From Nonomuraea polychroma (lineage in GTDB: Bacteria > Actinomycetota > Actinomycetes > Streptosporangiales > Streptosporangiaceae), in assembly GCF_004011505.1 (NCBI RefSeq), contig NZ_SAUN01000001.1, positions 1,922,001 to 1,986,000 on the forward strand: DNA of 64,000 bases. The letters are read 5' to 3'. The position numbers were made by a program, and so were the translations under genes. Position 1 is the stretch's first letter. Every line of letters begins with the position of its first letter. Under the pieces are notes generated by a model. It ran no database searches, had not been told where the DNA came from, and saw only the letters and a program-made list of their open reading frames with translations. Positions 34,840-43,726 of the stretch are shown piece by piece.

Positions 34840-35433
34840 CTAGCTCAGGTAGCGGAGGAGCACGAGCTTGAGCTCGTCCACGAGCTGGGCGCTCCGCTCC
34901 GGCGCCGCCGTAGTGATCATCGGCATCACCGCCTTGACCACCGACAACGTCATGGTGCCCATGAGCAGGGCCCGGTTCTCGGTCAGTTCGGGACGGAGCA
35001 GGCGCAGCATGCCCGCGATCCGCCGGGCGATGTCCTCGTGCAGCCGCTGCGAGGCCGCGGCGAACCTGTCGCCCGTCGCGGAGCCGTGCAGCAGCGACCA
35101 GTATGCCGGTGAGCTGCTCTTGAACCGCACGCTCTCGTCCACGAGCTGCCCCACCAGCACCTCCAGCGGGACGTCGGGCGTGACCTCGGCCAGCCGGGCG
35201 GCCCAGAACTCCTGGCGGTCGTCGGTGTAGCGGGACACCAGCCCGTCCAGGATCTCCTCCTTGTTGCGGAAGAACTGATACAACGACCCCGGCGACATCC
35301 CCGCCCGCGCGGCGACCTGGTTCGTCGTCATGTCCGGGTAGCCGACCTCGGCGATCACCAGTTCGGCGGCGTCGAGGATCTCCTCCATGCGCTTCAGGCC
35401 GCGTGCCTGCCGGCGCACCGTGCGTTCAGCCAT
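34840..35433 (-). CDS. TetR family transcriptional regulator
   Basis: The TetR DNA-binding domain is at residues about 10-58 (ILDAAELVIAEVGYPDMTTNQVAARAGMSPGSLYQFF), with an all-helical ligand domain after it. I chose the ATG at 35433 because the Arg-rich lead-in to the helix starts there. A much longer frame upstream is not credible. The gene is divergent from a decayed MMPL transporter, its likely former target. Confidence 0.88.
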   Translation of the reverse strand: MAERTVRRQARGLKRMEEILDAAELVIAEVGYPDMTTNQVAARAGMSPGSLYQFFRNKEEILDGLVSRYTDDRQEFWAARLAEVTPDVPLEVLVGQLVDESVRFKSSSPAYWSLLHGSATGDRFAAASQRLHEDIARRIAGMLRLLRPELTENRALLMGTMTLSVVKAVMPMITTAAPERSAQLVDELKLVLLRYLS

Positions 35434-35449
35434 CTGGCACCTCGTCGAC

Positions 35450-35473
35450 AAATGCGAGCATTTACTTGCATTT
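35450..35473. promoter_or_regulatory. TetR operator AAATGC-GA-GCATTT
   Basis: A perfect 14-bp palindrome at 35450-35463, with a further TTGCATTT half-like copy at 35466-35473, lies 17 bases upstream of tetR on the side of the MMPL remnant. This is a plausible operator for autoregulation. Confidence 0.6.
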
Positions 35474-35572
35474 CTGGTCCGGAACCACAAACACGAGTAG
35501 TTTACCGAGTTTTGATCGGAGTGCCATGACGGTGAACACGCGCGTCGGGCCCGCCCGCGTGGAGACCGCGTC

Positions 35573-35980
35573 ATGTTCGGCGCCATCGTCTGGATCTTCG
35601 GCAACCTGTCAGGCCTGCTCGGCTTCACCCCCACGGGCACGCTCGACCCCAGCATCCCCGTCCTCATGCTCTGCGTGGCCTACGGCCTGTCGATGGACTA
35701 CTAGGTGTTCCTGCTGTCGCGCATCAAGGAGGAATACGACAGGACCGGCGACACCGAGGAGGCCGTGGCCGCCGGCCTGCAGCGGGGCGCGCCGCTGATC
35801 ACGGCGGCCGGCGGCATCCTGGCGCTCACCTTCGCCGCGTACGCCACCGCGGAGGTGACGTTCGTGCAGATGCTGGGCGTCGGCATGGCCGTGGCCGTGC
35901 GGGTGGACGCGACCGTGATCAGGGCGGTGCTCGTGCCGAGCCTCATGCGCCTGGCCGGGCCGCTCAACTGGTGGCCCTAG
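35573..35980 (+). pseudogene. MMPL family transporter, C-terminal remnant with amber stop
   Basis: The frame from 35573 gives the canonical C-terminal MMPL block SGLLGFTPTGTLD, then YGLSMDY, a TAG at 35702-35704, then VFLLSRIKEEYDRTGDTEEA. In the family that position is Glu (DYEVFLLSR), so GAG appears to have become TAG. The N-terminal 400 to 500 residues and the first membrane block are missing, as is the last helical end. Only 400 bp remain between tetR and thiI. MMPL proteins are proton-driven lipid or drug exporters. This copy cannot make a functional pump. Confidence 0.9.
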
Positions 35981-37173
35981 AGCGTGTACTCCTGGATCGA
36001 GTCGGCGAGTTGCACGCACAGCTCCTCGGCGTCGAGCCGCTTCTCGATCTGCTTCAGGTCCTCGATCTTGGCCCGCGTCTCGGCACGCTTGGGAGCCAGC
36101 AAGGAGCAGCAGTCCTCGTCGGGCAGCTCGGAGATCTCCAGCGTGCCGATGCGCCGGGCCTCGGCCATGATCTCGGTCTTGTCCCAGCCCACCAGCGGCC
36201 GCAGGATCGGCAGGTCCACCGCGTTGTCCTGAGCGGTGATGTTGGCCAGGGTCTGCGAGGAGACCTGGCCGAGCGCGTCGCCGGTGATCAGCGCGGCGGC
36301 CTTGATGCGGTGCGCGACCTCCTCCGCCGTCTTGAGCATGAGCCGCCGCTGCGCGATCACGGCCAGCCGGTCCTGGCCCGAGGTGCGGATCGACTGCTGC
36401 GCCTTGCCGAACGGCACCACCCACAGCCGCGACTTGCCCTGGAACCTGTCGAGCTTCCTGACCAGCGCGTACGCCTTGTAAATCGACTCCGACGTGGTGA
36501 ACGGGATGCCGGAGAAGTGCAGGAAGTCGACGTGCAGGCCGCGCCGCATCATCCGGTAGGCCGCCACCGGCGAGTCGATGCCGCCCGACATGAGCACCAG
36601 CGCCCTGCCGCTGCTGCCGACCGGCAGGCCGCCCTGGCCGGGGATGCCGCCGGTGAAGATGAACACCTCGTCCCTGTCGACCTCGATGGAGATCGTCAGC
36701 TCGGGGTTCTTCAGATCCACCGGCAGGCCGTACTCGTCGTTGATCGCGCCGCCGACGAGCCGGTCGAGCTCGTTGGAGCGCAGGGGGAAGCGCTTGTCGC
36801 GGCGGCGGGAGCGGACCGCGAAGCGGGCGCCGCGCCGCGCCTCCTCGCTCTCGCCGACCAGCTCCAGGCCGGCCTTGAGCACGGTGTCGGGATCCTTGGC
36901 GACCCGCCAGGCACGGTGGATCCAGACCAGGCCGGGCACGTCGGCGACCCGCTGGGCCACGGCGTCGGCCTGCTCGGCGGTGGCGCCCTGGGGCATGAAG
37001 ATCGCGATGACGCCGTGCCGCTTGCGCACGTCGACCTTGATGTCGATGCTCTGGAGCGCGTCGCGGATGTTGGCGATCAGGCGGCGTTCGAACACCTCGC
37101 GGTTCTTGCCCTTGAGGACGATCTCGCCCAGCTTGAGCAGAACGCACGGCTCGCCCAGGGCGGACATCGTCAT
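35977..37173 (-). CDS. thiI: tRNA 4-thiouridine sulfurtransferase ThiI
   Basis: A 398-residue protein with an N-terminal ferredoxin-like and THUMP region, a PP-loop pyrophosphatase motif LMSGGIDSPVAAYRMM, and DEDCCSLLAPKRAET. It transfers sulfur to U8 of tRNA and to ThiS-type carriers. The C-terminal rhodanese domain of the E. coli enzyme is absent, as in many Gram-positives. The start at 37173 has GGAGG at the right distance. The frame upstream to 37269 lacks support. Confidence 0.93.
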   Translation of the reverse strand: MTMSALGEPCVLLKLGEIVLKGKNREVFERRLIANIRDALQSIDIKVDVRKRHGVIAIFMPQGATAEQADAVAQRVADVPGLVWIHRAWRVAKDPDTVLKAGLELVGESEEARRGARFAVRSRRRDKRFPLRSNELDRLVGGAINDEYGLPVDLKNPELTISIEVDRDEVFIFTGGIPGQGGLPVGSSGRALVLMSGGIDSPVAAYRMMRRGLHVDFLHFSGIPFTTSESIYKAYALVRKLDRFQGKSRLWVVPFGKAQQSIRTSGQDRLAVIAQRRLMLKTAEEVAHRIKAAALITGDALGQVSSQTLANITAQDNAVDLPILRPLVGWDKTEIMAEARRIGTLEISELPDEDCCSLLAPKRAETRAKIEDLKQIEKRLDAEELCVQLADSIQEYTL

Positions 37174-37237
37174 GGTGGAACCTCCGGGAAGACGGGGAAT
37201 GGGCACGCCATGTTGGCAACGCCGAGCCCTCTTGAGT

Positions 37238-37891
37238 TTAGTCCGCGTCCAGTCCCTGCTCGATCGCATATCGCACCAGCTCCACGCGGTTGTGGAGCTG
37301 GAGCTTACGGAGAGTGTTCTGCACGTGGTTCTGCACGGTGCGGTGGGAGAGCACCAGGCGGTCGGCGATCTGCTTGTACGACAGCCCCTTGGCGACCAGC
37401 CTCAGTACCTCCGTCTCCCGGTCGGTGAGGCGTGGGCCGTCGCCCGGGCCGTCGCTCTGGACGTCCTGCGCGGCCAGCCGCCGGTATTCGCCGAGGACGA
37501 GGCCGGCGAGGCCGGGGGTGAAGACCGCGTCCCCCTCGGCGGTACGGCGTACCGCGTCGACGAACTCCTCCCTGCCGGCCGACTTCACCAGATATCCGGA
37601 CGCCCCCGCCTTCACCGCCGCCAGCACGTCGTCCTGCTCGGCACTGGCCGACAACACCAGCACCCGGGGCGCCGGCTCCACCTCGGCCAGCCGGGCCGCC
37701 ACCACCGCGCCCGGCAGGTCGGGCAGCCGCAGGTCGAGCACGACGACGTCGGGCCGCACCGCCCCGGCCACGCGCACCGCCTGCCGGCCCTCCCCAACGG
37801 TGGCGACGACCTCATAACCGGCCTCGGCGAGGTCTCTGGCGACCCCGTCACGCCACATGGGATGGTCGTCCACCACCATGACCCGCACCAT
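37238..37891 (-). CDS. NarL/LuxR-type response regulator (MacR-like)
   Basis: The receiver domain has DDHPMW at the acidic pocket, phosphoacceptor Asp in DVVVLDLRLPD and Lys in GYLVKSAG. A LuxR-type helix-turn-helix follows (LTDRETEVLRLVAKGLSYKQIADRL). At 217 residues it is a full NarL-type regulator. It lies 88 bases after the histidine kinase gene on the same strand. In Streptomyces the MacRS pair of this type governs morphology and antibiotic output. Confidence 0.92.
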   Translation of the reverse strand: MVRVMVVDDHPMWRDGVARDLAEAGYEVVATVGEGRQAVRVAGAVRPDVVVLDLRLPDLPGAVVAARLAEVEPAPRVLVLSASAEQDDVLAAVKAGASGYLVKSAGREEFVDAVRRTAEGDAVFTPGLAGLVLGEYRRLAAQDVQSDGPGDGPRLTDRETEVLRLVAKGLSYKQIADRLVLSHRTVQNHVQNTLRKLQLHNRVELVRYAIEQGLDAD

Positions 37892-37979
37892 GCCGCAACT
37901 CTAAACCGCCCCCCTCGCCCCCAGCCCCGTCCCCGCCCACCCCGCCGCGGCCTGAGGGCGGGAACGCACATGGGGCGGG

Positions 37980-39077
37980 TCAGGACGGGAGGGTGATCTC
38001 GACCTCCGTTCCCTGACCGGGAACGCTGACGATCGAGACGTGGCCGCCCAGGTCCGCCACCCGGCCGCGGATGGATTCGGCCACCCCCAGGCGGCCGTCG
38101 GCGCGGGCCTCGTCGAGCCGGCCGTCCGGGATGCCGGGGCCGTCGTCCCGGATGCTGACCGTCACCGTGCCCTCCCCGGACTCGGCCAGCACCCAGGCGC
38201 GCGCCTGCGGCCCGCAGTGCGCGCGCACGTTGTCAAGGGCGGCCTTGACGGCCGCGGCCGCGCCTCTGGCCGTCTCGGCGGGCAACAGGAGAGGGGTGGC
38301 CGGGGTGGAGACCGTCACCTCGGGCGAGCCGTACCGCAGGAGCAGCGAGCGCAGGTCGGTCGCGCCCTGCGGGGTGGCCGGCCGGGAGGCGATGAGCTCG
38401 CGCAGCGCGGCCTCCTGCTCGCCGGCCAGGCGGCCCAGCTCGGCGGCCTCCCCGCCGATCTGCCGCCCGCGCCGCTGGACCAGCGCCAGGACCTGCAGGA
38501 CGGAGTCGTGGATGTCGCGCGCCAGACGCTCGCGCTCGCGCTGCGCGGCCTCCATCTCGGCGGCCCGCTGCATCCGCTCCTCGGCCTGCTTGGCCAGCCG
38601 GGCCACGTGCCCGACCACGACCCCCGCGAGGAACAGCAGGACCGCCCCATTGATCACCACGGACTCGCCGGGCGTGCGGACGAGCCACAGGTCGCCGGCC
38701 GCGACCACGGCGGCCGCCGCCGCGCCCGTGCGCCGCCCGCCGTACACGGCCCAGGCGAGCACGGGTGCGGCCACCCAGGTCGCGGGGACCGGCATCGTGC
38801 CGGCAGCGCCTTGTAAGGAGCCCTGCACGTACGGGGACGCCAGCAGGCACGCCATCGTCACCAGCAGGTCCATGGCCAGCAGCGGCCAGCGCCGCAACAC
38901 CGGGACCGCATAGGCGTACGTCGCGCCCGCCGTCCACAGCGCCATCACGCCGATGACCAGCCAGCCCGCGACCGGCTGTTCGTACCCGCGCTGCTGCGCC
39001 ATGAGCACGGCGGCGTACACCAGCGACGCCACGCGGTAGACCGCGATCGCCCGCCAGAACGGGCCCTCGATAGCCAT
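37980..39077 (-). CDS. Membrane sensor histidine kinase (MacS-like)
   Basis: A 365-residue kinase with about five N-terminal membrane helices, the DUF5931-type sensor region, and the HisKA_3 dimerisation block RLARDIHDSVLQVLALV (phospho-His about residue 188). A HATPase domain follows, with a less typical N-box and G-box DDGPGIPDG. It is the partner of the response regulator downstream. The signal is not known. Confidence 0.88.
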   Translation of the reverse strand: MAIEGPFWRAIAVYRVASLVYAAVLMAQQRGYEQPVAGWLVIGVMALWTAGATYAYAVPVLRRWPLLAMDLLVTMACLLASPYVQGSLQGAAGTMPVPATWVAAPVLAWAVYGGRRTGAAAAAVVAAGDLWLVRTPGESVVINGAVLLFLAGVVVGHVARLAKQAEERMQRAAEMEAAQRERERLARDIHDSVLQVLALVQRRGRQIGGEAAELGRLAGEQEAALRELIASRPATPQGATDLRSLLLRYGSPEVTVSTPATPLLLPAETARGAAAAVKAALDNVRAHCGPQARAWVLAESGEGTVTVSIRDDGPGIPDGRLDEARADGRLGVAESIRGRVADLGGHVSIVSVPGQGTEVEITLPS

Positions 39078-39190
39078 GAGTCCTTCTCATGTTTCCGACT
39101 GCCAGGTTGACAGATAGTTCGGGTATCTATGCGAAACGGACGATCCGGATGGCACAATCCGGGAACCCCTAACTCAAGGAATCTCCCTCT

Positions 39191-40072
39191 ATGACCTCCG
39201 CTGTAAATCATTTCACCCATGGCCTGCTGACACCGGTGCTCGCCTACGTGATGTCCTGCATGGGGTCGATGCTCGGCCTGCGGCTCACCGCCCAGGCGCA
39301 CGCCTCCCGGGGCGGCTCCCGGGCGCGCTGGTTGCTCGGCGCGGCGGTGTCCATCGGGGGCACCGGAATCTGGGTCATGCACTTCATCGCCATGATGGGC
39401 TTCGACGTGGAGGGCACCCAGATCAAGTACGACGTGCCGCTCACCGTCGCCTCGGCGCTGGTGGCGATCGTGGTCGTGGGCACCGGCCTGTTCCTCGTCT
39501 CGTACGGCCGCGGACGGCTCCCGGCGCTGCTCGGCGGCGGCCTGCTCACCGGTCTCGGCGTGGCCTCCATGCACTATCTGGGCATGTACGCCATGAACAT
39601 GTCCGCCCACGTCTCCTACGACCGCGTCGTCGTGGCGATCTCGGTGGGCATCGCGGTGGTCGCCGCGACGGTGGCGCTCTGGTTCACGCTCCGTGTCAAG
39701 AAGACCATCTGGATCACCGCCGCCGCGCTCGTCATGGGCGTGGCCGTGGCGGGCATGCACTACACCGGCATGTACGCGATGAACGTCACGGTCGACACCG
39801 AGCCTGGCGTGGTCGCCGGAGCCGACGCGCTCGACTTCCTCGTCCCGCTCATGACGGTGATCAGCCTGATCACGCTGACCATGCTGCTCATGGTGATCCT
39901 GTCCCCGTCGGAGGAGGAACTGCACGAGGACGCCGAACTCGTCGCCAAACTCGAATTGCGCCGGCGTACCGCCCAGCAGCAACATCTGGCTTATCCGGCG
40001 CCGCCCATGCCGCGTCAGCAGCCAATACAGCAAATGCCGCACATATCGCCGATGCAGGGGCGCAGAAGGTAG
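39191..40072 (+). CDS. MHYT-domain membrane protein 1
   Basis: The 293-residue protein has seven or so membrane helices and three MHYT-like repeats, each with Met-His pairs: MHFIAM at residue 63, MHYLGM at 127 and MHYTGM at 189. In the family these motifs near the outer face are thought to bind copper and sense gases such as O2, CO or NO. There is no output domain, so the protein may act as a stand-alone sensor. Gln/Pro/Arg-rich residues form the C-terminal tail. A near-copy follows. Confidence 0.9.
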   Translation: MTSAVNHFTHGLLTPVLAYVMSCMGSMLGLRLTAQAHASRGGSRARWLLGAAVSIGGTGIWVMHFIAMMGFDVEGTQIKYDVPLTVASALVAIVVVGTGLFLVSYGRGRLPALLGGGLLTGLGVASMHYLGMYAMNMSAHVSYDRVVVAISVGIAVVAATVALWFTLRVKKTIWITAAALVMGVAVAGMHYTGMYAMNVTVDTEPGVVAGADALDFLVPLMTVISLITLTMLLMVILSPSEEELHEDAELVAKLELRRRTAQQQHLAYPAPPMPRQQPIQQMPHISPMQGRRR

Positions 40073-40135
40073 TTGCGCGGGCGACGACACCCTGTTCATA
40101 CTCCCTTATCGGTGCGTAAGGGGATGGGTGGGGGT

Positions 40136-40951
40136 ATGTCGCCGGTTGACCATTTCTCATTTGGGCTGTCAACGCCCGTGCTCGCGTACATCATGTCCAG
40201 CGTCGGCTCGATGCTGGGCCTCATGCTCACCTCGCGGGCCCGCCTCATCGGCGGGCGCGAGGGCAGGTTATGGCTGGTCGGGGCGGCGTTCGCGATCGGC
40301 GGCACGGGCATTTGGACCATGCATTTCATCGCGATGCTCGGTTTCTCGGTGACCGGCTCGGTCGTCCGCTATGATGTGCCGCTCACCGCCGCTTCCGCGG
40401 TCATCGCCGTCGTGGTCGTCGGCATGGGGCTGTTTCTCGCCTCATACGGCGGCGAGCGCCTGCTTTTTCTGCTCGGCGGGGGAATCCTGACCGGATCCGG
40501 CGTGGCGGGCATGCATTATCTCGGCATGGCCGCCATGAACATGTCAGGCCACATCTCGTACGACCCCGTCGTGGTGTCGTTGTCGGTCCTGATCGCGATC
40601 GCGGCGGCGACGGTGGCGCTGTGGTTCACCCTGCGGGTCAGCGGCGCGCTCAAGATCGGCGCGGCGGCGCTGGTCATGGGCGTGGCCGTGGCGGGCATGC
40701 ACTACACCGGGATGTACTCCATGTCGGTCCAGACGCACGGCGAGACGGTGCCGGTGCCGGGTGCCAAGGCCATCGACTTCCTGCTGCCGCTGATCGTGGG
40801 CATCAGTGTGATCACCGTGGGGCTGCTGCTCACCGTGATCCTGTCGCCCTCGGAGAAGGAGTTGCGCGGCGAGGCGGAGTTCAGGGACCGGCTGCGTGAC
40901 CGCGACGAGGGCGCGCCTGAAGTGGATCTCTTCGGCACGCCCCGCCGGTGA
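40136..40951 (+). CDS. MHYT-domain membrane protein 2
   Basis: A tandem paralogue of the preceding gene, 271 residues, with the same three motifs (MHFIAM, MHYLGM, MHYTGM) and order of helices. I use the ATG at 40136 because the alignment with its partner begins there. The frame upstream to 40073 overlaps no conserved sequence. Lacking a cytoplasmic enzyme domain, the pair could form a heteromer. Confidence 0.88.
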   Translation: MSPVDHFSFGLSTPVLAYIMSSVGSMLGLMLTSRARLIGGREGRLWLVGAAFAIGGTGIWTMHFIAMLGFSVTGSVVRYDVPLTAASAVIAVVVVGMGLFLASYGGERLLFLLGGGILTGSGVAGMHYLGMAAMNMSGHISYDPVVVSLSVLIAIAAATVALWFTLRVSGALKIGAAALVMGVAVAGMHYTGMYSMSVQTHGETVPVPGAKAIDFLLPLIVGISVITVGLLLTVILSPSEKELRGEAEFRDRLRDRDEGAPEVDLFGTPRR

Positions 40952-40963
40952 ACGCTATGCCAG

Positions 40964-41057
40964 AAGGTACGGCTTGCGACGCGTGGTGGGCCGCCGACTC
41001 GCCGCGCCGCAAGCCGTACCTTTGAGCGGGTTGTAGCGGAAACCCCGCTGACTCAAA
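40964..41057. terminator. Bidirectional terminator region with repeated AAGGTACGG
   Basis: AAGGTACGGCTTGCG (40964-40978) and its exact reverse complement (41008-41022) make a 15-bp stem. A second stem (TTTG/AGCGGG with CCCGCT/TCAAA) runs from 41021 to 41057. AAAGGTACGG recurs at 41055. It lies between the convergent MHYT and pfkA genes and probably ends both transcripts. Confidence 0.75.
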
Positions 41058-41088
41058 GGTACGGGCGCCGCTTGCAAGCCGCTTTCAG

Positions 41089-42114
41089 CTAGCCGAAGAA
41101 CACCTCGGCCTCGGAGTAGCGCTCCACCGGCACGGTCTTCAGCTCGGCCGTGGCCTCGTCGAGGCCGACCCGGACGATGTCGGTGCCGCGCAGGGCGACC
41201 ATCTTGCCGTAGTCGCCCTCGTGGGCCGCGTCGATGGCCTGCAGCCCGAACCTGGTGGCCAGCACCCGGTCGTAGGCCGTCGGGGTGCCGCCGCGCTGGA
41301 TGTGGCCGAGCACCGTGGTGCGGGCCTCCTTGCCGGTGCGCTTCTCGATCTCCTTGGCCAGCAGCTCGCCGATGCCGCCCAGCCGGACGTGGCCGAAGGC
41401 GTCGAGCTCACCCGCCTGCAGCGCCATCTGGCCCTCGATCGGGTGCGCGCCCTCCGCGACCACGATGATCGGCGAGTAGCGGGTGCGGAAGCGGGACTCG
41501 ACGTATTCGCAGACCCGGTCGATGTCGAACGGTTTCTCCGGGATGAGGATGACATTGGCGCCGCCCGCCATGCCCGCGTGCAGCGCGATCCAGCCGGCGT
41601 GCCGGCCCATGACCTCGCAGATGAGCGCGCGGTGGTGGGACTCCGCGGTGGTGTGGAGGCGGTCGATGGCCTCGGTCGCGATGTTGACCGCGGTGTCGAA
41701 GCCGAAGGTGTAGTCGGTGCCCGACAGGTCGTTGTCGATGGTCTTGGGCACGCCCACGACATGGACGCCGCGGTCGTAGAGCTGCTTGGCGACGCCGAGG
41801 GTGTCTTCACCGCCGATGGCGATCAGCGCGTCCACGCCGGTGGCGGCAAGGTTTTCCTTGATCCGGTCGACCCCGCCCTCGATCTTGATGGGATTCGTCC
41901 GGGAGGAGCCCAGGATGGTCCCGCCGCGGGGCAGGATGCCCCGCACGGCCTGGATGTCCAGCGGCATCGTGTCGCCTTCCAGAGGGCCACGCCAGCCGTC
42001 GCGGAAGCCGACGAACTCGTGGCCATAGACGCTCACCCCCTTTCGGACCACTGCCCTGATCACGGCGTTGAGCCCGGGGCAGTCGCCGCCCCCTGTGAGC
42101 ACTCCAATACGCAT
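41089..42114 (-). CDS. pfkA: 6-phosphofructokinase, probably pyrophosphate-dependent
   Basis: A 341-residue PfkA-family protein with the N-terminal GVLTGGGDCPGLNAVIR and the active-site TIDND and GRHAGWIA motifs. The two residues that decide the phosphoryl donor are Asp104 (GGEDT, residues 101-105) and Lys124 (PKTIDND). These are the pyrophosphate-enzyme pair, as opposed to Gly at both positions in ATP enzymes. That predicts a PPi-PFK, as in Amycolatopsis methanolica. It shares a divergent control region with glpK. GGAGG precedes the ATG. Confidence 0.92.
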   Translation of the reverse strand: MRIGVLTGGGDCPGLNAVIRAVVRKGVSVYGHEFVGFRDGWRGPLEGDTMPLDIQAVRGILPRGGTILGSSRTNPIKIEGGVDRIKENLAATGVDALIAIGGEDTLGVAKQLYDRGVHVVGVPKTIDNDLSGTDYTFGFDTAVNIATEAIDRLHTTAESHHRALICEVMGRHAGWIALHAGMAGGANVILIPEKPFDIDRVCEYVESRFRTRYSPIIVVAEGAHPIEGQMALQAGELDAFGHVRLGGIGELLAKEIEKRTGKEARTTVLGHIQRGGTPTAYDRVLATRFGLQAIDAAHEGDYGKMVALRGTDIVRVGLDEATAELKTVPVERYSEAEVFFG

Positions 42115-42170
42115 GGCGGGTTCCTCCCGATGGGGTTCACGAACCGAACCTCAGTATTCAGACTGGCATT

Positions 42171-42204
42171 CTGCCCGCCCATGCGGGCAGTGGTCTAGAC
42201 CAAA
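42171..42204. promoter_or_regulatory. DasR-like operator (dre) between pfkA and glpK
   Basis: The core TGGTCTAGACCA (42191-42202) is a perfect palindrome inside the 16-mer AG-core-AA. It matches the Streptomyces DasR responsive element, whose consensus is A(C/G)TGGTCTAGACCA(C/G)T. A further inverted repeat CTGCCCGC-CCAT-GCGGGCAG (42171-42190) adjoins it. The site is 75 bases before pfkA and about 43 before glpK, so a GlcNAc-responsive GntR-type factor could control both. Confidence 0.75.
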
Positions 42205-42244
42205 CGCCAGGTCTGTAACGCAAACATCGCACGGAGGAAATTTC

Positions 42245-43702
42245 GTGAGCGTGTTGGCCATCGACGCCGGGACGACAGGGGTGACTGCGCTCGTTGTCAC
42301 CGAAACCGGGCAAATATCATCGAAGGGCTACGAGGAATTCGCGCAACATTTCCCCGAACCCGGCTGGGTGGAGCACAATCCCGAGGACATCTGGCAGGCC
42401 ACGTTGTCGGCGTGCGCGGCCGCGCTGCGCGGGAGCGACGACCCGCCGTCCTGCGTCGGGATCACCAACCAGCGCGAGACCGCGGTGCTGTGGGACCGGC
42501 GCACGCTGGCCGCGCCGCGCCGGGCGATCGTCTGGCAGGACCGCCGCACCGCGGGAGTGTGCGAGCGGCTGCGCTCGGCCGGTCACGAGCCGAGAGTGTC
42601 CGAGCTGACCGGGCTGCGCCTCGACCCTTACTTCACGGCCACGAAGCTGACCTGGCTGGCCGAGCACGACCCAGGGGTGTGGGCGGGGGTCGAGTCCGGA
42701 AATGTGGCGGTCGGGACGGTGGATTCCTACCTGATCGCCAGGCTCACCGCGGGCGCGCGGCACGTGACCGACCCGTCCAACGCCTCCCGGACCCTGCTGT
42801 ACGGCCTGCAGTCCGGCGGCTGGGAGCCGGAGTTGTGCGCGTTGTTCGGGGTGCCGGCGCAGGCGCTGCCGGAGATCGTGCCCAACCACGGGCCGCTCGG
42901 CCGTACGGATCCGGCGGCGTTCCTCGGGCTGCAGCTGCCGATCAGCGGCGTGGCAGGCGACCAGCAGGCGGCGTTGTTCGGGCAGACCTGCTTCGACGTG
43001 GGCGACGTGAAGTGCACCTACGGCACGGGCTCGTTCGTGCTGACCAACACCGGCGGCGAGATCGTGCGCTCGCAGTCAGGGCTGCTGACCACGGTGGCCT
43101 GGCAGGAGCCGTCCGGGGCGCGCACGTTCGCCCTGGAAGGGTCGATCTTCGTGACCGGCGCGGCCGTGCAGTGGCTGCGCGACGGGCTCGGGCTGATCGG
43201 GACGGCGCCGGAGTCGGAAGCCGTGGCGCGGACCGTGCCCGACAGCGGCGGCGTGGTGTTCGTGCCCGCGCTGACCGGGCTCGGGGCGCCGTACTGGGAT
43301 CCGGGTGCGCGCGGGCTGATCTCCGGCATCACCCGCGGCACGACGCGGGCGCACCTGGTCAGGGCCACGCTGGAGGCGATCGCGTTCGAGGTGCGGGACG
43401 TGGTCGAGGTGATGACCGGCGGCACGGTCCCGGTGCTCAAGGCCGACGGCGGCGCCAGCGCGAACGACCTGCTCATGCAGTTCCAGGCCGACCAGCTCGG
43501 CGCGCCCGTGGAGCGGCCGGTGATCCAGGAGACGACCGCCCTGGGGGCGGCGTTCCTGGCCGGGCTGGGGGCCGGCGTGTGGGGGTCGCGGGCCGAGCTG
43601 CGCAAGACCTGGCAGCTCGACCGCCGCTTCGAACCGGGCGAGCGCGACGACACGGCCTACGAGCGGTGGCGGGCGGCCGTACGGCTCGCGTCGGCCACCT
43701 GA
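42245..43702 (+). CDS. glpK: Glycerol kinase
   Basis: A 485-residue FGGY kinase with the phosphate loop AIDAGTTGVTALV, then GITNQRET, the catalytic Asp in ISGVAGDQQAALFGQ, and TYGTGSFVL, all as in GlpK. It makes glycerol-3-phosphate from glycerol and ATP. The GTG start at 42245 has GGAGGAAA at a good distance; the longer frame upstream crosses the operator and is rejected. The C-terminus is normal. Confidence 0.92.
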   Translation: MSVLAIDAGTTGVTALVVTETGQISSKGYEEFAQHFPEPGWVEHNPEDIWQATLSACAAALRGSDDPPSCVGITNQRETAVLWDRRTLAAPRRAIVWQDRRTAGVCERLRSAGHEPRVSELTGLRLDPYFTATKLTWLAEHDPGVWAGVESGNVAVGTVDSYLIARLTAGARHVTDPSNASRTLLYGLQSGGWEPELCALFGVPAQALPEIVPNHGPLGRTDPAAFLGLQLPISGVAGDQQAALFGQTCFDVGDVKCTYGTGSFVLTNTGGEIVRSQSGLLTTVAWQEPSGARTFALEGSIFVTGAAVQWLRDGLGLIGTAPESEAVARTVPDSGGVVFVPALTGLGAPYWDPGARGLISGITRGTTRAHLVRATLEAIAFEVRDVVEVMTGGTVPVLKADGGASANDLLMQFQADQLGAPVERPVIQETTALGAAFLAGLGAGVWGSRAELRKTWQLDRRFEPGERDDTAYERWRAAVRLASAT

Positions 43703-43726
43703 GCGGGGGTCCGTGCGCCGGGGTGG

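Noticed and set aside
35526..35798. Plus-strand frame starting ATG at 35526
   Set aside because: It leaves the MMPL frame after a few codons and gives a Ser/Pro/Arg-rich translation. The real similarity is in the frame from 35573.
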